Below, piece after piece: positions 43,500-55,070 of a DNA stretch of 64,000 nucleotides. Under the pieces are notes generated by a model. It was given only the letters and a program-made list of their open reading frames with translations, did no database searches and was not told where the DNA came from. Source of the stretch: Eutreptiella sp. 'Long Island Sound 2002' (lineage: Eukaryota; Euglenozoa; Euglenophyceae; Eutreptiales; Eutreptiaceae). Each line of letters begins with the position of its first letter. Positions within the stretch are counted from its first letter, which is position 1. The stretch spans positions 58,129,355 to 58,193,354 of the forward strand of contig OZ038384.1 of assembly GCA_964036045.1 (NCBI GenBank), in the 5' to 3' direction. Both the position numbers and the translations under genes were made by a program.

Positions 43500-44970
43500 A
43501 TGACATATGCGCTTGCTGAATTCAAAAAGATTACCTTTGGCAGTGCTGCACAGGACCGCGGGGGAATCATGGTGCATGGCCAAAGGGCACAGATCTCAGG
43601 GGAGGTGTATGAGGCTACACTGCCCAACATTCATGGCCAAGAGCTGGTTTTCCAGCTGCTCAAGCAGCAGTATCCAGGTATGCAGCCCTGCACCCTGGCT
43701 GGACCCTCATGCACCCTGCGGTACCATCACCCTGCGGTGCATGCCGTACCCATACACGTTCATAACAAGTGCCTAGCACCCTGCTGCACAATCCATGCAC
43801 TGCACCAGTGGGTGCATGTGCATACCACACTGGTATGCATGCGTATCATGCGAGACACCTTGGAGGGAGTGTCAGGCTTGAGTAATCCAGAATCAGCCCC
43901 CCACCCCAGCCCCATGGTCATCAAGCACTGACAATTGATTGATGATACTTCGTCTAGGTGATGAGGTATCAAGCACGATCGTTATCATTTCGTCTTTCGG
44001 AGGTCACCACTTTGGCAGCCCTGATCACTCATTGGAAAGCGGCTTGAATGCACTTGTGTGCCGAGTAAATACTTCACCACAATGGCCAAGGGCAAAGTAC
44101 TGCCTCAGTGCTGCACCTCAGCTGTTGGTCTTTTTTTTTACCCCTTCTGAACCCCCGCCCCCCCTATGGGCGAAATGTTCTCTGTCTGGCACACCCTGAA
44201 TGCTGCTGCCAACAGCATTCCAGTGCAACGTGGTGAGGATGCTCAAGAGTTCACTTGGCCCAAAAAGCAGAATTGGGGCATTGCAAGTCTGAAACAATCA
44301 GCCTTTTGGACAGCAACAGTGCGCCCATTGGGGGAGGTATGCGCAGTGATATTTGTGATCCAAATGATTATGATATCAACACCTTTGGTCCAATGAAATA
44401 AAATGAGCATGAAGTCAAATGGTGCAGCCATTGGCGCTGAATCATGGTGTTGTGAAGCGTTTTGTTGATTGCAGACGAAGGCAGAACTTGTCAACTGCCT
44501 TGAGACAATGCTGGGTTTGAAACTATGGGGATGCCCTCACTGTAATCTGCCTCATGGAACATCAGAACTGTCTCCATTTTGGGATATTTGTGAAGGAACC
44601 ATTTCTGTTTCCATGTGCAAGTGAGGGAGTGTCTTGTACTGCAAGTTATGGCATACCCATCCCGTGTATTGTAGGCCTGCAATCCATCAAATGGGCTGAA
44701 GACAAAAAATCTGCAGATGTATCCTTCTTCTCAAAAGAACAAATGGATGCGGCGGCAGCTCAAGGCAGTCTGCGCATGGCCAATACATCATGCAAGATTG
44801 TTACTATGGATCAAGTGGGCCACAGCAAAAAAGACAGGCCTGAGCGGCCCAAAGGTGGCAAAGGTGGCAAAGGTGGCAAAGGTGGCAAAGGTGGCAAAGG
44901 TGGCAAAGGTGGCAAAGGTGGCAAAGGTGGGGGTAAGATTGGCAAAAAGCGAGAATCGCTTGAGGCTTGA
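43500..44970 (+). CDS. Candidate four-exon gene with a CPHC motif and a Gly-Gly-Lys tail
   Basis: Exon 1: ATG 43500 to about 43677 (donor AG|GTATGC), beginning MTYALAEFKKITFGSAAQD. Exon 2: about 44168-44336, ending before GAG|GTATGC, with RGEDAQEFTWPKKQNWG. Exon 3: from TTGCAG at 44474, phase 0, containing LVNCLETMLGLKLWGCPHC and a later WDIC, possibly a zinc-binding Cys/His cluster. Exon 4: after TTGTAG at about 44674 to TGA at 44970, with KSADVSFFSKEQMDAAA and a tail of about eight GGK repeats plus KIGKKRE. The donor of intron 3 is uncertain (about 44592 fits the phase; 44621 has the better consensus but not the phase), and the exon 2 start is not fixed. The basic tail suggests nucleic-acid binding, which is inference. 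The family is not recognised. Confidence 0.5.
44851..44931 (+). repeat. 9-bp coding minisatellite GGTGGCAAA, about 8-9 units
   Basis: Almost perfect units encode Gly-Gly-Lys repeats in the last exon of the candidate gene. Length is likely to vary between individuals. Confidence 0.9.
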
Positions 44971-45814
44971 ACCTATTTCATTTTTAGGGTTGCCTTTGCA
45001 CCATGGGATGATAACAGGTGCCACAGGGTGAAAGGCTGGGCTGAGATGGACTGGGACCAGATCTTTGGCTATGATTGCATGGTCAATGCTTACACAAGTA
45101 TCGATAGAGCCTGACCCTCTGCAAGAATGATGCGCCAGGTCTTGCTTCCCACCCCCCATCTTGCTCCAGTTTTCATGGACTGTTCTGGGGGTGGGTCGCA
45201 AGGCAAGAGTAAAATAGTGGATAGCCAGGGCTGAAACACTTCATGCATTGACCCATGCTGTGATAGCTAAGCCACAGCCTCGGCAAAGTCCAGCCGTATC
45301 CAAACAATTGCAGAGACATGATAACATGCAACCAGGTAATGCACAGGAGGAAAGAAATGTATGTAAAGTTGAAGGGGTGCCATGTGTAGGGTCTCAACAG
45401 ATGTTACAGAAATTGGTGATCAAGGTGGTAATGCAAAGTGTGCTTTGACATTCTAACAATTGTTGGATGAGATGTCTTTGTTGGCACCAAGAAGGTGCGG
45501 TCACAAAGGTCTAGATGTAGGGGTTGCAAGCTTTCCTTTTGTTCTCAGATGTGCGTGTGCATTGCAACAGTAGAGCTGCATACAAAATTTCTTGATTCTA
45601 CGTAATAAGAGGTGCATATTTTTCGCAGTGGTTCACGCCTCGGTTACTGCATGCGTACCTCCCCAACAAATTCCATAAAGGTGGGTGTTCATGGACCATT
45701 GTTGAACTTTTGATAGCATCTCTTTTTGTTGCACAGTTGGACTCAAGAAAGCCGTGCATTTGCACACCTTGTTGAATCCGTAAAAACAATTGTTCACACC
45801 ACTAACTAAATCAT
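44971..45814. other. Intergenic DNA; no gene seen
   Basis: 3' flank of the preceding candidate gene, then AT-richer DNA without coding frames. Confidence 0.5.
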
Positions 45815-47550
45815 GTTGAAGAGAGGTTGTTAGATCAAGCGCAAGTAACCCTCGTTTGGGGGTTATTCATGTTGCATACCCCAATGGAATTGCATGTTTA
45901 ACCCCCTGTAAAGTCATCCTTTTCGGAGACAAAATTATACCCCAATGAAACCTTTGATTTTGACACCTGAGCCTTAACTTGGTTGGTTTAGTGCAGCCAC
46001 TAAGCGTTGATTCAGCCTGAGGCCTAGGGTGATTTTTTCCTTCGATATGGACCCCCTAACCATTGGCAGGGTGCTGAGCGCTATCTCCAAGTCCCCAAGG
46101 TGAATTGATCACTGGAGGCCACTGGCCAAATGACACATTTATGCGTTTATTTTCCAACATTGTCTGTTTTTGGGCGACCGCCGTTGTTGATTGGTGTTTA
46201 TTGGTGTTGATTGATATTTGTGTATTTTTTGATGATGCTTGGGGCCTCTTTGTGATGCAATTTGTGTGCTTTTTGTCGTTTGGTTCACATTTTGCACTCT
46301 TTCCCCTGCTCATTCTTGACATGGGGTCTGATGGACGCACGGGAGGTGGTGGGTTGGATGCGCTTCCGCAGTGCTTCTGATGCCCTCTACGATTTGCAAT
46401 CATTTTTGCACCTTTTCTATAAACAAGAAGTAGAAAATATACAGCCAAAGGAATAATGTACTGGCAACTGGCCAAAACTCTTTTGGTTAGTGTTTGTTTC
46501 ACCCTTGCAGGCACCCTGAGTCGGGCCCTCCATGGTGGTCCACCGTTTTTAGGCCCATGGGGGGCCACTGTTTTTAGGCCTGCATGGGGTGGTTGAAAAA
46601 TTGCGATTTTTGAGGTACCCCGGACAACCCCTGGGTTGTTGGCACCACGGGGGGGCGGCCGGGCCCGGTCCTTGTATGCGACCGGTTGTAGCCGCCCCCC
46701 CCGTGGTTGGCACCTTATCCAGGGCTTGGTGGTGACAGTGGGATTACATGTAAACCCTTGGGGAGCCATGTGACACCACTCTGGCCGTTGCAGTGGTGCC
46801 CCCCCCCAAAAAGCGACAGTTGATGCCTGTTTGCACGACAGTGGGCAAAAGTTGGCTGGCCTATTGCGGCCACTGTGCGTTGCTCCAGCCCTAGGCCCAC
46901 GGCATCTTTTTTCGTTTCCAAGGAACGCCCTACCAATGGCAGGGGTCTCGAGCTCTATGTCTGGGTACCCCCGGTAGGGTCCCCATGGGGCCCCACCGGT
47001 GAGGACTGAGCCGTTTCCAAGCTGGCATGGGGTGGTTGAAGGCAGTGTTTTGGCGTGTTTGCATTGTGTATGTGTTTGCACCAGCAAGGGTTCCTCAATG
47101 AGGGTTCCTCAACAATGATTCTCTTTGTTTGAGGCACCTTGCCGAAGGCAACAAAATCACCTTGAAGAGACGTTTTTAGATCAAGCACAGGTGCGGGCGC
47201 CATATACCCCCCCTTTTCGCATAGCAGAACCCAATGGCTGGTATTTGATGTCCAATCCCTTATAAAATCATCATTTTGGGGGACAAAATGATCCCCCAGT
47301 GATCTTTTTATTTTGACCCCTCCACTCCCCAACCCCCCCATACCCAGGTGCCCCTTTTTGGGGGAGCGGAAGGTTCGGGGGTCAAAACATTTTTGTGTAT
47401 CCCGGCTGTGCATGGATTTGGACACTAGTTTTGAGACAATTTTTTCTTGTACATGAACCCCCTGACCAATGGCGGGGGTCCCGGGTCCAAACTCCGGGTA
47501 CCGCCCCTCTGGGCCCTTGCCGGTGAGCACTTAGCCGTTTTCAGGTTTTG
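45815..47550 (+). repeat. Three copies of a dispersed repeat (about 0.3-0.4 kb)
   Basis: Copy A is about 45815-46110, copy C about 47155-47550, and copy B (3' part only) about 46905-47040. Shared landmarks in order are TTGAAGAGA, TTAGATCAAGC with a CA-rich link, CCCAATGG, AAATCATC or AAGTCATCC, GACAAAAT, ATTTTGACNCCT, then GACCCCCTAACCATTGGCAG or its variant ACCAATGGC, and GGTGAGNACT-AGCCGTTT. The middle part of A and C is absent from B. A further TAGATCAAGAGCAGG lies at about 47592. No coding capacity is shared. It may be a non-autonomous element. Confidence 0.65.
46645..46706. repeat. GC-rich inverted repeat
   Basis: CCACGGGGGGGCGGC at 46645-46659 pairs with GCCGCCCCCCCCGTGG at 46691-46706 (one extra base in the C run), with a 31-bp loop that itself carries CCGG motifs. 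Confidence 0.7.
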
Positions 47551-47654
47551 ACGATGGCATGCATCCGATCAAATCGCCTCATAAATGTTGGTAGATCAAG
47601 AGCAGGCATGCCGATACATATATATTACTACACCCCTCTCCCCTTAAATCTAGC

Positions 47655-48905
47655 TAACAAGCAACAAGCAAGCAAGCAACAAGCAAGCAAGCAACAAGCA
47701 AGCACTTCTCCTTTCCGTTTTGGCCATTGCTCGGCCTCATCGCTCCGGGCTCTACTCTACTCTAGCCATCCTAGAGCCTAGGTGGTGCCCTTGCCAAATC
47801 CAAGTTTTGAGCCAAAAACTCACCGGTGGCGCCCCGGGGCGGGGGCGCCAAGTCGGGAGGTGCCCTCCCAAATCTGCGCATTTTGTGCCCCAAAACAGCC
47901 TTTTTTGGCCCAAAACCGCCCCGAAACCCCGTCGAAACGGCCAAATGAAGGCAAACACTTGCTACACTCCACGTGTGGCTTGACTTCACCGTGACCAAGA
48001 GCTCTTTGTTGCCCCCTAACTCCACGATATGTCCCAGAAACGGCCCAAAAAGGCGCCAAAAAGCCCCAAAATCTGCGCAATGTGCACCAACACCCCGAAA
48101 CCAAGAACGGGCCGTATCTTCGGCTACGTGGCTCAAATCCGAATTCCGAGGGTACCTAGTCCACCCGCAACCCCCCACTTTTTGTGGTTTCCAAGTCTCA
48201 GAATCGCCCAACAAGCCACCTAGACCCCCCGTACCAGTGGTCACTTGGTGGAGCCGGAGGGCAGCCCGGCCCGCGCACGGCCGGGGCCAACGGTGGGTCC
48301 ACCAGGGTCCCCGGGCGAAAAAAATCATTTTTTGCAAAGTTGTTCCAAGACCACTTGGGATGCTCAAACAAGTGTTTTTAGGCCATTTTGAGCCCGTGGT
48401 GGCGCGTTTTGGGCCATGGAAAATCCCAAAATGCCTTGAAAACGGGCCGTTGTGGGACAAAAAATGGGTCGAAAAAGGGTCAAAAACGCATTTTTCCAAA
48501 AGTGATCCTAGACCATTTGGGATGCTCAAACAAATGTTTTTAGCCCATTTTGAGCCTGTGGCGATGTGTTTTGGCCCATGGAAAATCCCAAAATGCCTTG
48601 AAAATGGTCCGTTATGGGACCAAAAGTGGGTCAAGAATGGGTCAAAAACGCATTTTTCCAAAAGTGATCCTGGACCATTTGGGATGCTCAAACAAGTGTT
48701 TCTAGCCCATTTTGAGCTCATTTGGACGGGTTTTGGCCCATGGAAATCCCGATATTCTTTGAAAAGGGGCCGTTTTGGGAGCAAAAATGGGTGAAAAATT
48801 GGTCAAAAACACATTTTTCCAAAAGTGATCTTGGACCATTGGGGGTGCACAAACAAGTGTTTTGAGCCCATTTTGAGCCCATTTTGAACGAGTTTAGTCC
48901 CTTCC
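47655..48905. repeat. Composite dispersed repeat, copy 2, with a 161-bp tandem array
   Basis: The order matches copy 1: AAGC simple repeats (47655-47705), the shared module (about 47886-48205), then about three and a half units of a 161-bp repeat from 48325. Unit starts such as CATTTTTCCAAAAGTGATCC lie near 48490, 48651 and 48812. Long frames on both strands (273 and 337 residues) are products of the repeat. Confidence 0.85.
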
Positions 48906-48989
48906 GCTACGTGTATGCACCAAGTTGTACCCTTGGCACGTACCTTAGAGTGGAGCCACATAGAGTATGGGAGAGGGGTGTAGATTAGA

Positions 48990-48992
<3 letters not shown>

Positions 48993-49034
<42 letters not shown>

Positions 49035-49042
49035 TATGTATA
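48993..49042. repeat. (AT)n microsatellite
   Basis: About 20 AT units with a CATATATATGTATA end. It could mark the 3' edge of the minus-strand LINE, but nothing proves it. Confidence 0.9.
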
Positions 49043-51320
49043 GTCATAGTCATAACCACTTATCATGCCGTCTACTGAAGTTACCGGGCATCTCGCACCG
49101 ACAGGTGGCCTGCCTCTCTCGATCCCATGGGTCCCAGGGCTGTCTGAGGTGGCCGGCGGCATGACGGAGGACCCAGAGGACCGGCGATACCGGCCAACCA
49201 GGCTTTGGGGGCAGTGGCAACTGCTGTGCGTTAGCATTAGTAACAGCGACGAGCGCTGGCCCGTTGGGTCGCTGGGGGTAAAGGGGCAAGGCATGGCAAC
49301 ACAGCAGCATAGCAACAAGCTCAAAGCAAGGGCGCCTCCTATGGGTGCAATGCAGCAACCAAGAAGTAAAACAGCATGCATGCGGCGAAGCAAGAGCTGC
49401 CCCCGTCACGGTGTCCACCCCTGGTATCATTTGACGTTTCATCCCCTCGGACCTTGTGCACCCTGCAACCAGTAGCGCACGTGCATAAGCCCATAGGATG
49501 CACAGCCAGGGTTTCTGGGGAGCTCCAGCCTATCGTGGCCCCCAGCCTTCATTGCCCCCTTGTCCGCATCGTATAGGCCATCAGTACTATGTGCCCACCC
49601 GGGGCATCACCCGCGTACCCCCAGACCGTGATACATCATCGTATATAAGTACACGATAGTATTCCATTGCCACAAGTAGCCACAAGCCGCGCCCGCGGTG
49701 TGCCCCCTTCGGACCCCACATATATATAGGGCTGGTGCCCTCTAACCAAGACTGTGACCTAAGCTGACCTGTGGTATTTGTACGTACCCTCTTATAATAT
49801 ATCATGAGGGTCCACAGGAGGGATGCCAGCCACCCCGCACTGTGAGAGGCGCAACTCCTGAATATCGCTGGCTCGGATTCGGGCTGACGGGTGCCGTAGC
49901 TTGGTTATCGACCCCCTGTAGGGATACCCACCAGGGGTTTGCCCCGGGCCGTGGTAACCAGGTTCACCTCATCTCGCCCACATACTTTGCCCTGACGCCT
50001 ACCCTTGACCCTTACCTGCACTGATTGGCCAGCTCCCGTGGTTGTGCCATCTCTGCCACAGCGGCAGCTAGGCTGCAGGTTCGGCATCCAGTGACAACGT
50101 GGCATGCCTACTTGTAGTATAGACCTGTGCCTCACCCCCTGGACCTCTCATACAGACACGGTGTACCACGATACATTACGGGCCGCTCACGGCATGTTCC
50201 CCCTATATAGTCCTGTGTGTTCGCTGCCACCGCGCAGACTGCGCGTGCTGCTTCTGTATGTGCGACGCCCCACCGCCTGTTCGCACCGCCGCCGGGCCAT
50301 ACCGCCACACCACCGCGTAGGCCCATTACCCGCGGGTGCCTTTCCCTGCGCTCATGACCGCCACCTCTCCCGCCGCTGTGCTACTAGTTTCGCGTGCAGA
50401 GGTAAGATGGTTAGGCTATGTACATGCCCGCAGGCATTATCCCTCTAGTTTGTTTGAGGGGCCGGGGGATGCCCCACTACTCCCTGTGATTGTTCTAGGG
50501 CTCACAGGGACACCCCAGCACCACCATGAGTCTCCCGAGGGGTTATGGGACACCTCAGCATTCCCACCGAATTGATTCCGGGGCCCATGGGCGGCCCCTA
50601 TACCTCCGTGAGTTGGTCTTGGGGTCACGGGACACCCCTGTACTCCCACTAATTGTCCTCCGGGGCCCAAGGGCGGCCCCAATGCCTCCTCGGCTCCACT
50701 AGTCCACCATTCGCCACCCACTTGTAGCACCCCCACACAACCGATGCCGCGGCGCATGCGGCCATGACTCCATGCACCGCCCGGCCTGCCGAGTTGCTAC
50801 CCGCCCGATACCAGTGGCGCGGGCACAGGGACACTCGCGTATTCACCAAACCCCCAGAGTAACCCGAGGATGAACCCCCGTGACTGCCGTAACCGGGCCG
50901 CCAGTAGAGACTCTGGTGCCATGGGAATACCCTATAGGTGTAGGCACACGAAGGCTGGTAGGGGACCACTTCTCAAATGCCACTACTGCTTTCCCATCCA
51001 TCAGATGGACAACACCCGGCCCGTCCACCATCTTCGCACCCGGCCACGCAGCATCACCCCCGATACCAGTAGCTCCCCTACAAAATTCCTCGGTGATGCC
51101 AGAGCCACAGAACTCGTGAGTCACCGTCCACCGCAGCCCACCACAGCAGCAGGGGCAGTGCCGCAGTCGGGTCATCTAGGCATCGCACTCCATCCACCTG
51201 GACACCCCGCAAGTCACGCTGAATCGCATTCCACGACATTTGTTCTGAGTGGCGTAGCGCCCATCAGGCTTTGGGCCACCCCCTACCAGCGCGCTCTCGG
51301 CGTGACCCACAAAGTGGCTT
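49043..51320. other. GC- and CpG-rich DNA without a supported gene; possible LINE 3' UTR
   Basis: Composition matches the LINE copies more than the surrounding DNA. Short repeated phrases (GGGGCCCATGGGCGGCCCC, GGGACACCCC, CTCACGGG) occur at 50460-50700. No poly-T stretch was seen that would mark the 3' tail of the minus-strand LINE. Confidence 0.35.
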
Positions 51321-52399
51321 TCAGGCACACTGATGCACCAATGCCGGCGCCGTTTCTCCGCACCCGTTGCACTTTAGCAGAAGCAGCGATTGTGATGGGA
51401 CACAGCCGTCTTCACAGCATTGAGACCATAGGTCCCGCCATACATCATTGTAGGCCTCATGGAGGCGGAGAAGGGCACCTGCTAGTGCACGAGCAGTGGC
51501 ACTACGGAGCAGGCCCTGCTTCTCCCGGTACCACGTGGACGCCGGGCGAGAACTGGCTGTCCGTCCCATTTCCCCGAGAGGTACTCAAGTAGCCGGGGCT
51601 GCAGCACTGCCCGGAGACTCGGTTTGCCCCCCGCCAGGACCCTGCACCCATAGTCCTGCATGATCTCCCCGATGACGTCCATCCTGGCTTGACCAGGGCT
51701 CTGGGCCGATGCGACCCCCACTCGCTGGGCTCCGGACTGGGCCTCGACTACCGGCCCAAGGTCCAAGGCATCCAACGTGTGACGGTCGTGTGCAGCCACG
51801 TTGTCATCCCCTTCTGGCAGGGATAGCAGCACCTCCGTGATGCGACCTAGCGCGTCGTCCCCCTGGATCCGCGCAAGCTGCTTGGACCCTGCCAGATCTG
51901 CCATGGACCTTTGCCCCTCCGCCACCGGAACGATCCTCTCTAGCTGCTGGTCGTACAGCCACAATGCCGCCACGTCCAACACAGTGGCCACTGCTAGAAC
52001 CCGGAAGGAGCACAACGGTTGGTGGAAGACTGGCAGCACTTCATGGGGCCAGCCCATGATGTTCCCGACAGCAGGATGGCTTGCCAACACGTGGAGCCAG
52101 GGTTCGCCACAACCATCTGGGTCGCGCACCATGGTACCACGGATGGTGGCTCACGACTGTGCGGACACCGTACGGGACCGCTCCCGGAATGCGGGAAAGT
52201 CTTGGGCTACCCAGGCTTCGATCCATTGGCTAAAGGCCTGTGCCGCCGCCGCCATCCACTGGCGAAACGTGGACATGGCCTCAGCGTGTGTGATGCGCGA
52301 CCTAGACACCAACAACGCATGCAACGGCGCCCTCTAGGCTGCTCGGGAGGCCACCGAAAGGGTTCCAGGGCGGCAACTACTTAACCCTTCCAGTCAGCA
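51321..52399 (-). pseudogene. LINE C-terminal domain (copy 3)
   Basis: The minus-strand frame from about 52399 has a stop at about 52334, then SRITHAEAMSTFRQWMAA, matching the ISHQ...FRTWAAM and MSHQ...MTWASMM entries of the other copies. It stays open from about 52331 to 51482. A shift into the frame 51569-51321 then gives STWYREKQGLLRSATARALA, matching VAWREKGHYLESDLAALR in the 40.5-kb copy. The closing QLTG pair was not found. These correspondences are by eye over short stretches, but their order is the same in all copies. Confidence 0.5.
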
Positions 52400-55070
52400 G
52401 ACAGAATGGGGCATCACCTTGCAGGAATGCATACACGGCCTTCCTCTAATCACGCAGCGGCAGGTGGATGATCTTGGTGAGCCGATGATTCCTCCGGGCG
52501 TAACCATCTTCCCCAATCTGGATCATCTGCTAGGCTGGTGCAAGAACACCCCAAGGCTGGCGTCAGTACCCCATGAGGTGATGGCAGCGGTGGTGGGTGG
52601 CATTTCGCGGTACGCAGCGCAGTACCTGTCGGACACTGCGGAGGAAGTGGTGAGGTTGAATGCTGCCATTAAGATTGCGACCTTGCAGTTTGAATTGCCC
52701 AAAGACCTGTCCAACGTGGCGGTGCGGTCAGGTAAAGGGCTTAAGTTGTTGGCGGATATTCGGGTCTTGTGCTGTGACTCCGTGGTAGTGACTTTGGCTC
52801 AGCTCACGCATCATTGCTTGGCTGTGATCAAAGGTGAATGGAGAGCCATGCTTGACGACTTGCACAACGCAGTACAGGGTGTGCGGTGAATTCATGGTTC
52901 CTTCCACGTCTTTCGCGTTGCATGTAGGAGACACGTGGGTCGACCGAGTGCTCAAAGCGATGGGGACGTTGGGAGTAGGACTCCTCATGCCGTCATCGGT
53001 GTAGTCGTGCGTGCACGCCCATCTGCCGCGGGTGCAATGGGCTGGACGGCGATGGGCTACCCGGTCCTACACCTTCAAGGGTAGAGACATCGGTGTGCTG
53101 TCTGGGCCCCGCACGGACGCGGCGGTGAGGTCCCTAACAGATCCGGCGAATGACCTCCTGCACGCGCGGCTTTCATGCCATAAGCCCGGACACTGGGCCG
53201 TACAGCTTCGGGAGTGTCACGAGGACCATGTGCACCTTCCCAATGCGGGAGTTGGGCCCACTCAGCTGGACCATGTGTGGCTAACGGGTCTCCAAGTGGT
53301 CTTCGGGTCCCGGGTGCCCAATCGCATGACTCATCGTCTGCTTCACCCGGTGCGACACGAAAAAACCACGAAGCGCACAAGGCCACTACGGGCGATGCGT
53401 ATGTGGTGGGAGGGTGTAGGGACAACGTCTGGAACGCGGACTGTCCAGGGCTGTCCATGCCGTTCGTTCCTCTGGCTGCCCGGATGTTCTTTTTGGGGGA
53501 TGTCTTCGATGGTCATCGGCAACAGGACGATCCGGCGGCAATCTCCCTTCTTACGCCACATGCCGGGGGCGGCCCTCCGCCTCTGTGGGTTGTACACGGG
53601 AGGTCGGCATTTGATAGGGCATGCAAGGCGGTGTGGGGACGAGAGGAGTGGGCCATAACCCTACTAACGCTGTCAGGCCCTGCCTCTGATGCTGATGGGA
53701 GTCCGATCCCGCCGGTGGTCACGCTGGACAAAGTACCACATGATCCGCACGTCGCTGTCACTTCGATGCGCGAAGGTGGGGCGGTGGAGTAGGGAACGGT
53801 GTTGGTGTATCAGCCGCTCCGCTCCACGGCCGTGTGGGGAGCAGAGTATACCAAGGCCCTGGATACCACCAAGTCCATTTGCGGATGCGACATACACTGG
53901 CCGCCCCATGGACTATATCTGCAGAACGCTGTTCTCTCACCGGAGCCGACGGCTTCCAATGCGGCGTCGCTAGGGAGAGTCGCGATGAGCCCACATTCGG
54001 ACGTGGCATGGTTGGAACCCCACATGTACTGACGGGTGCCAGTGGCGGCGAAGGTCACGTCGTCTGATGCCTCTTCCCAGGAAGACGGGGTCACCAACGT
54101 GGCAGTGCCGAGCCATAGCAGCCCCACGTGGAAAGGTGCCATCCGCGGCACGGTCCCCGAGGCGGAGATCATCGTTGCGGCCGCACACCTGCTCCACACC
54201 CCTCCGTCTAGTCACACGGTTCATGTTGTGGATGCCTCCATCATAGGGGCGCACCTGCCCAGGGCCCAGGAGGCCCTGTACCGCGGCACCAAAGGACCCA
54301 CCCCACATTTAGTCAACCAGCACCCGTTGAGTTGATTGTGGAGGGGCTGCGCCAACTGCCATGCAGAGCTAGAGGGCCCCACCACTTGGTGGTACGGCAG
54401 AGCTAGCACTTGGCAGCAGTCCCGCTGGAGGAACTAGACTTTGCTGCGGCCCACGCGAAGGCCCCGCCCGTACACCTCCTAGTGCCAAAGGAACATGCAA
54501 CCCTCCTGGTGCCTAATGAAGATGGGGTGCTAGAACCACATGTGCCTTGCATGCGGGCCCTCCAGCAGGTCAGGGAGGCGGTGTGGAACTCATTGGCAGC
54601 GCGCACCAGGGCCCACATGCCGTTGCCGAGTGCTTGTGAGGCGGTGCCTCTGGGAGCGGTGCATCATGGCCCTACACATAGAGACCTGCTGCGGGCACGG
54701 GACGGCCGCCTCCCCACCATGCAAGTCATGCGACGGCGGCGGCGAAAAGTCATCCGTACGGTGATTCCAGCGCTTCCCTACATCTTCTATCGAGGACTCG
54801 AAGAGGACACGGGCCACATGTGCATATTGTGTGAAAGGGACGAAGCGGTGGCGCGGCTCCTGTGTGCCAAGGTTGACGAGTTCATTGATGACCTACCACT
54901 CGCGGACAAAGCCATGGAGTTCATGTCCTGTAAAGAGCACGGGTGTAGGTGGACCGAGTCCCTGATGACAGGATTAGTCCCAGGAGAACTCAAGCGGCTC
55001 TTCGCAGCGGTGAGGGCTGTGTTGTCCCGGGGCCCTGTGAGAGCCAAGCTGTTCCTGGAGGACAGCGGAG
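52383..55070 (+). pseudogene. LINE thumb, RNase H and zinc-knuckle block, inverted relative to the rest of copy 3
   Basis: 52383-52889 is open and thumb-like, with RSGKGLKLLADIR comparable to the GxGL segment between polymerase and RNase H. It passes through frame changes at 53.0-53.8 kb (QLDHVWLTGLQVVFGS in one frame; VPLAARMFFLGDVFDG in another). The RNase H domain lies at about 54040-54400: a D in SSDASSQEDG, an E in GTVPEAEIIVAA, a D in HTVHVVDASI, closed by PLEELDFAAAHAKAPP (like NEVDLLAKLATSLPLP in the 40.5-kb copy). From 54410 a 200-residue stretch leads to HMCILCERDEAVARLLC, a degraded zinc motif, then GLVPGELKRLFAAVRAV (like TVPRERLRELRYRV). The plus-strand frame formally continues to 55117, but its last 15 residues overlap polymerase sequence on the other strand. 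Confidence 0.6.

Noticed and set aside
46056-47087. Minus-strand frame of 343 residues
   Set aside because: It overlaps two copies of a dispersed repeat and is not preserved in the third copy.
47771-48794. Frames of 273 and 337 residues on opposite strands
   Set aside because: Both are products of the composite repeat and its 161-bp array. The frames are not kept in the other copy at 35 kb.
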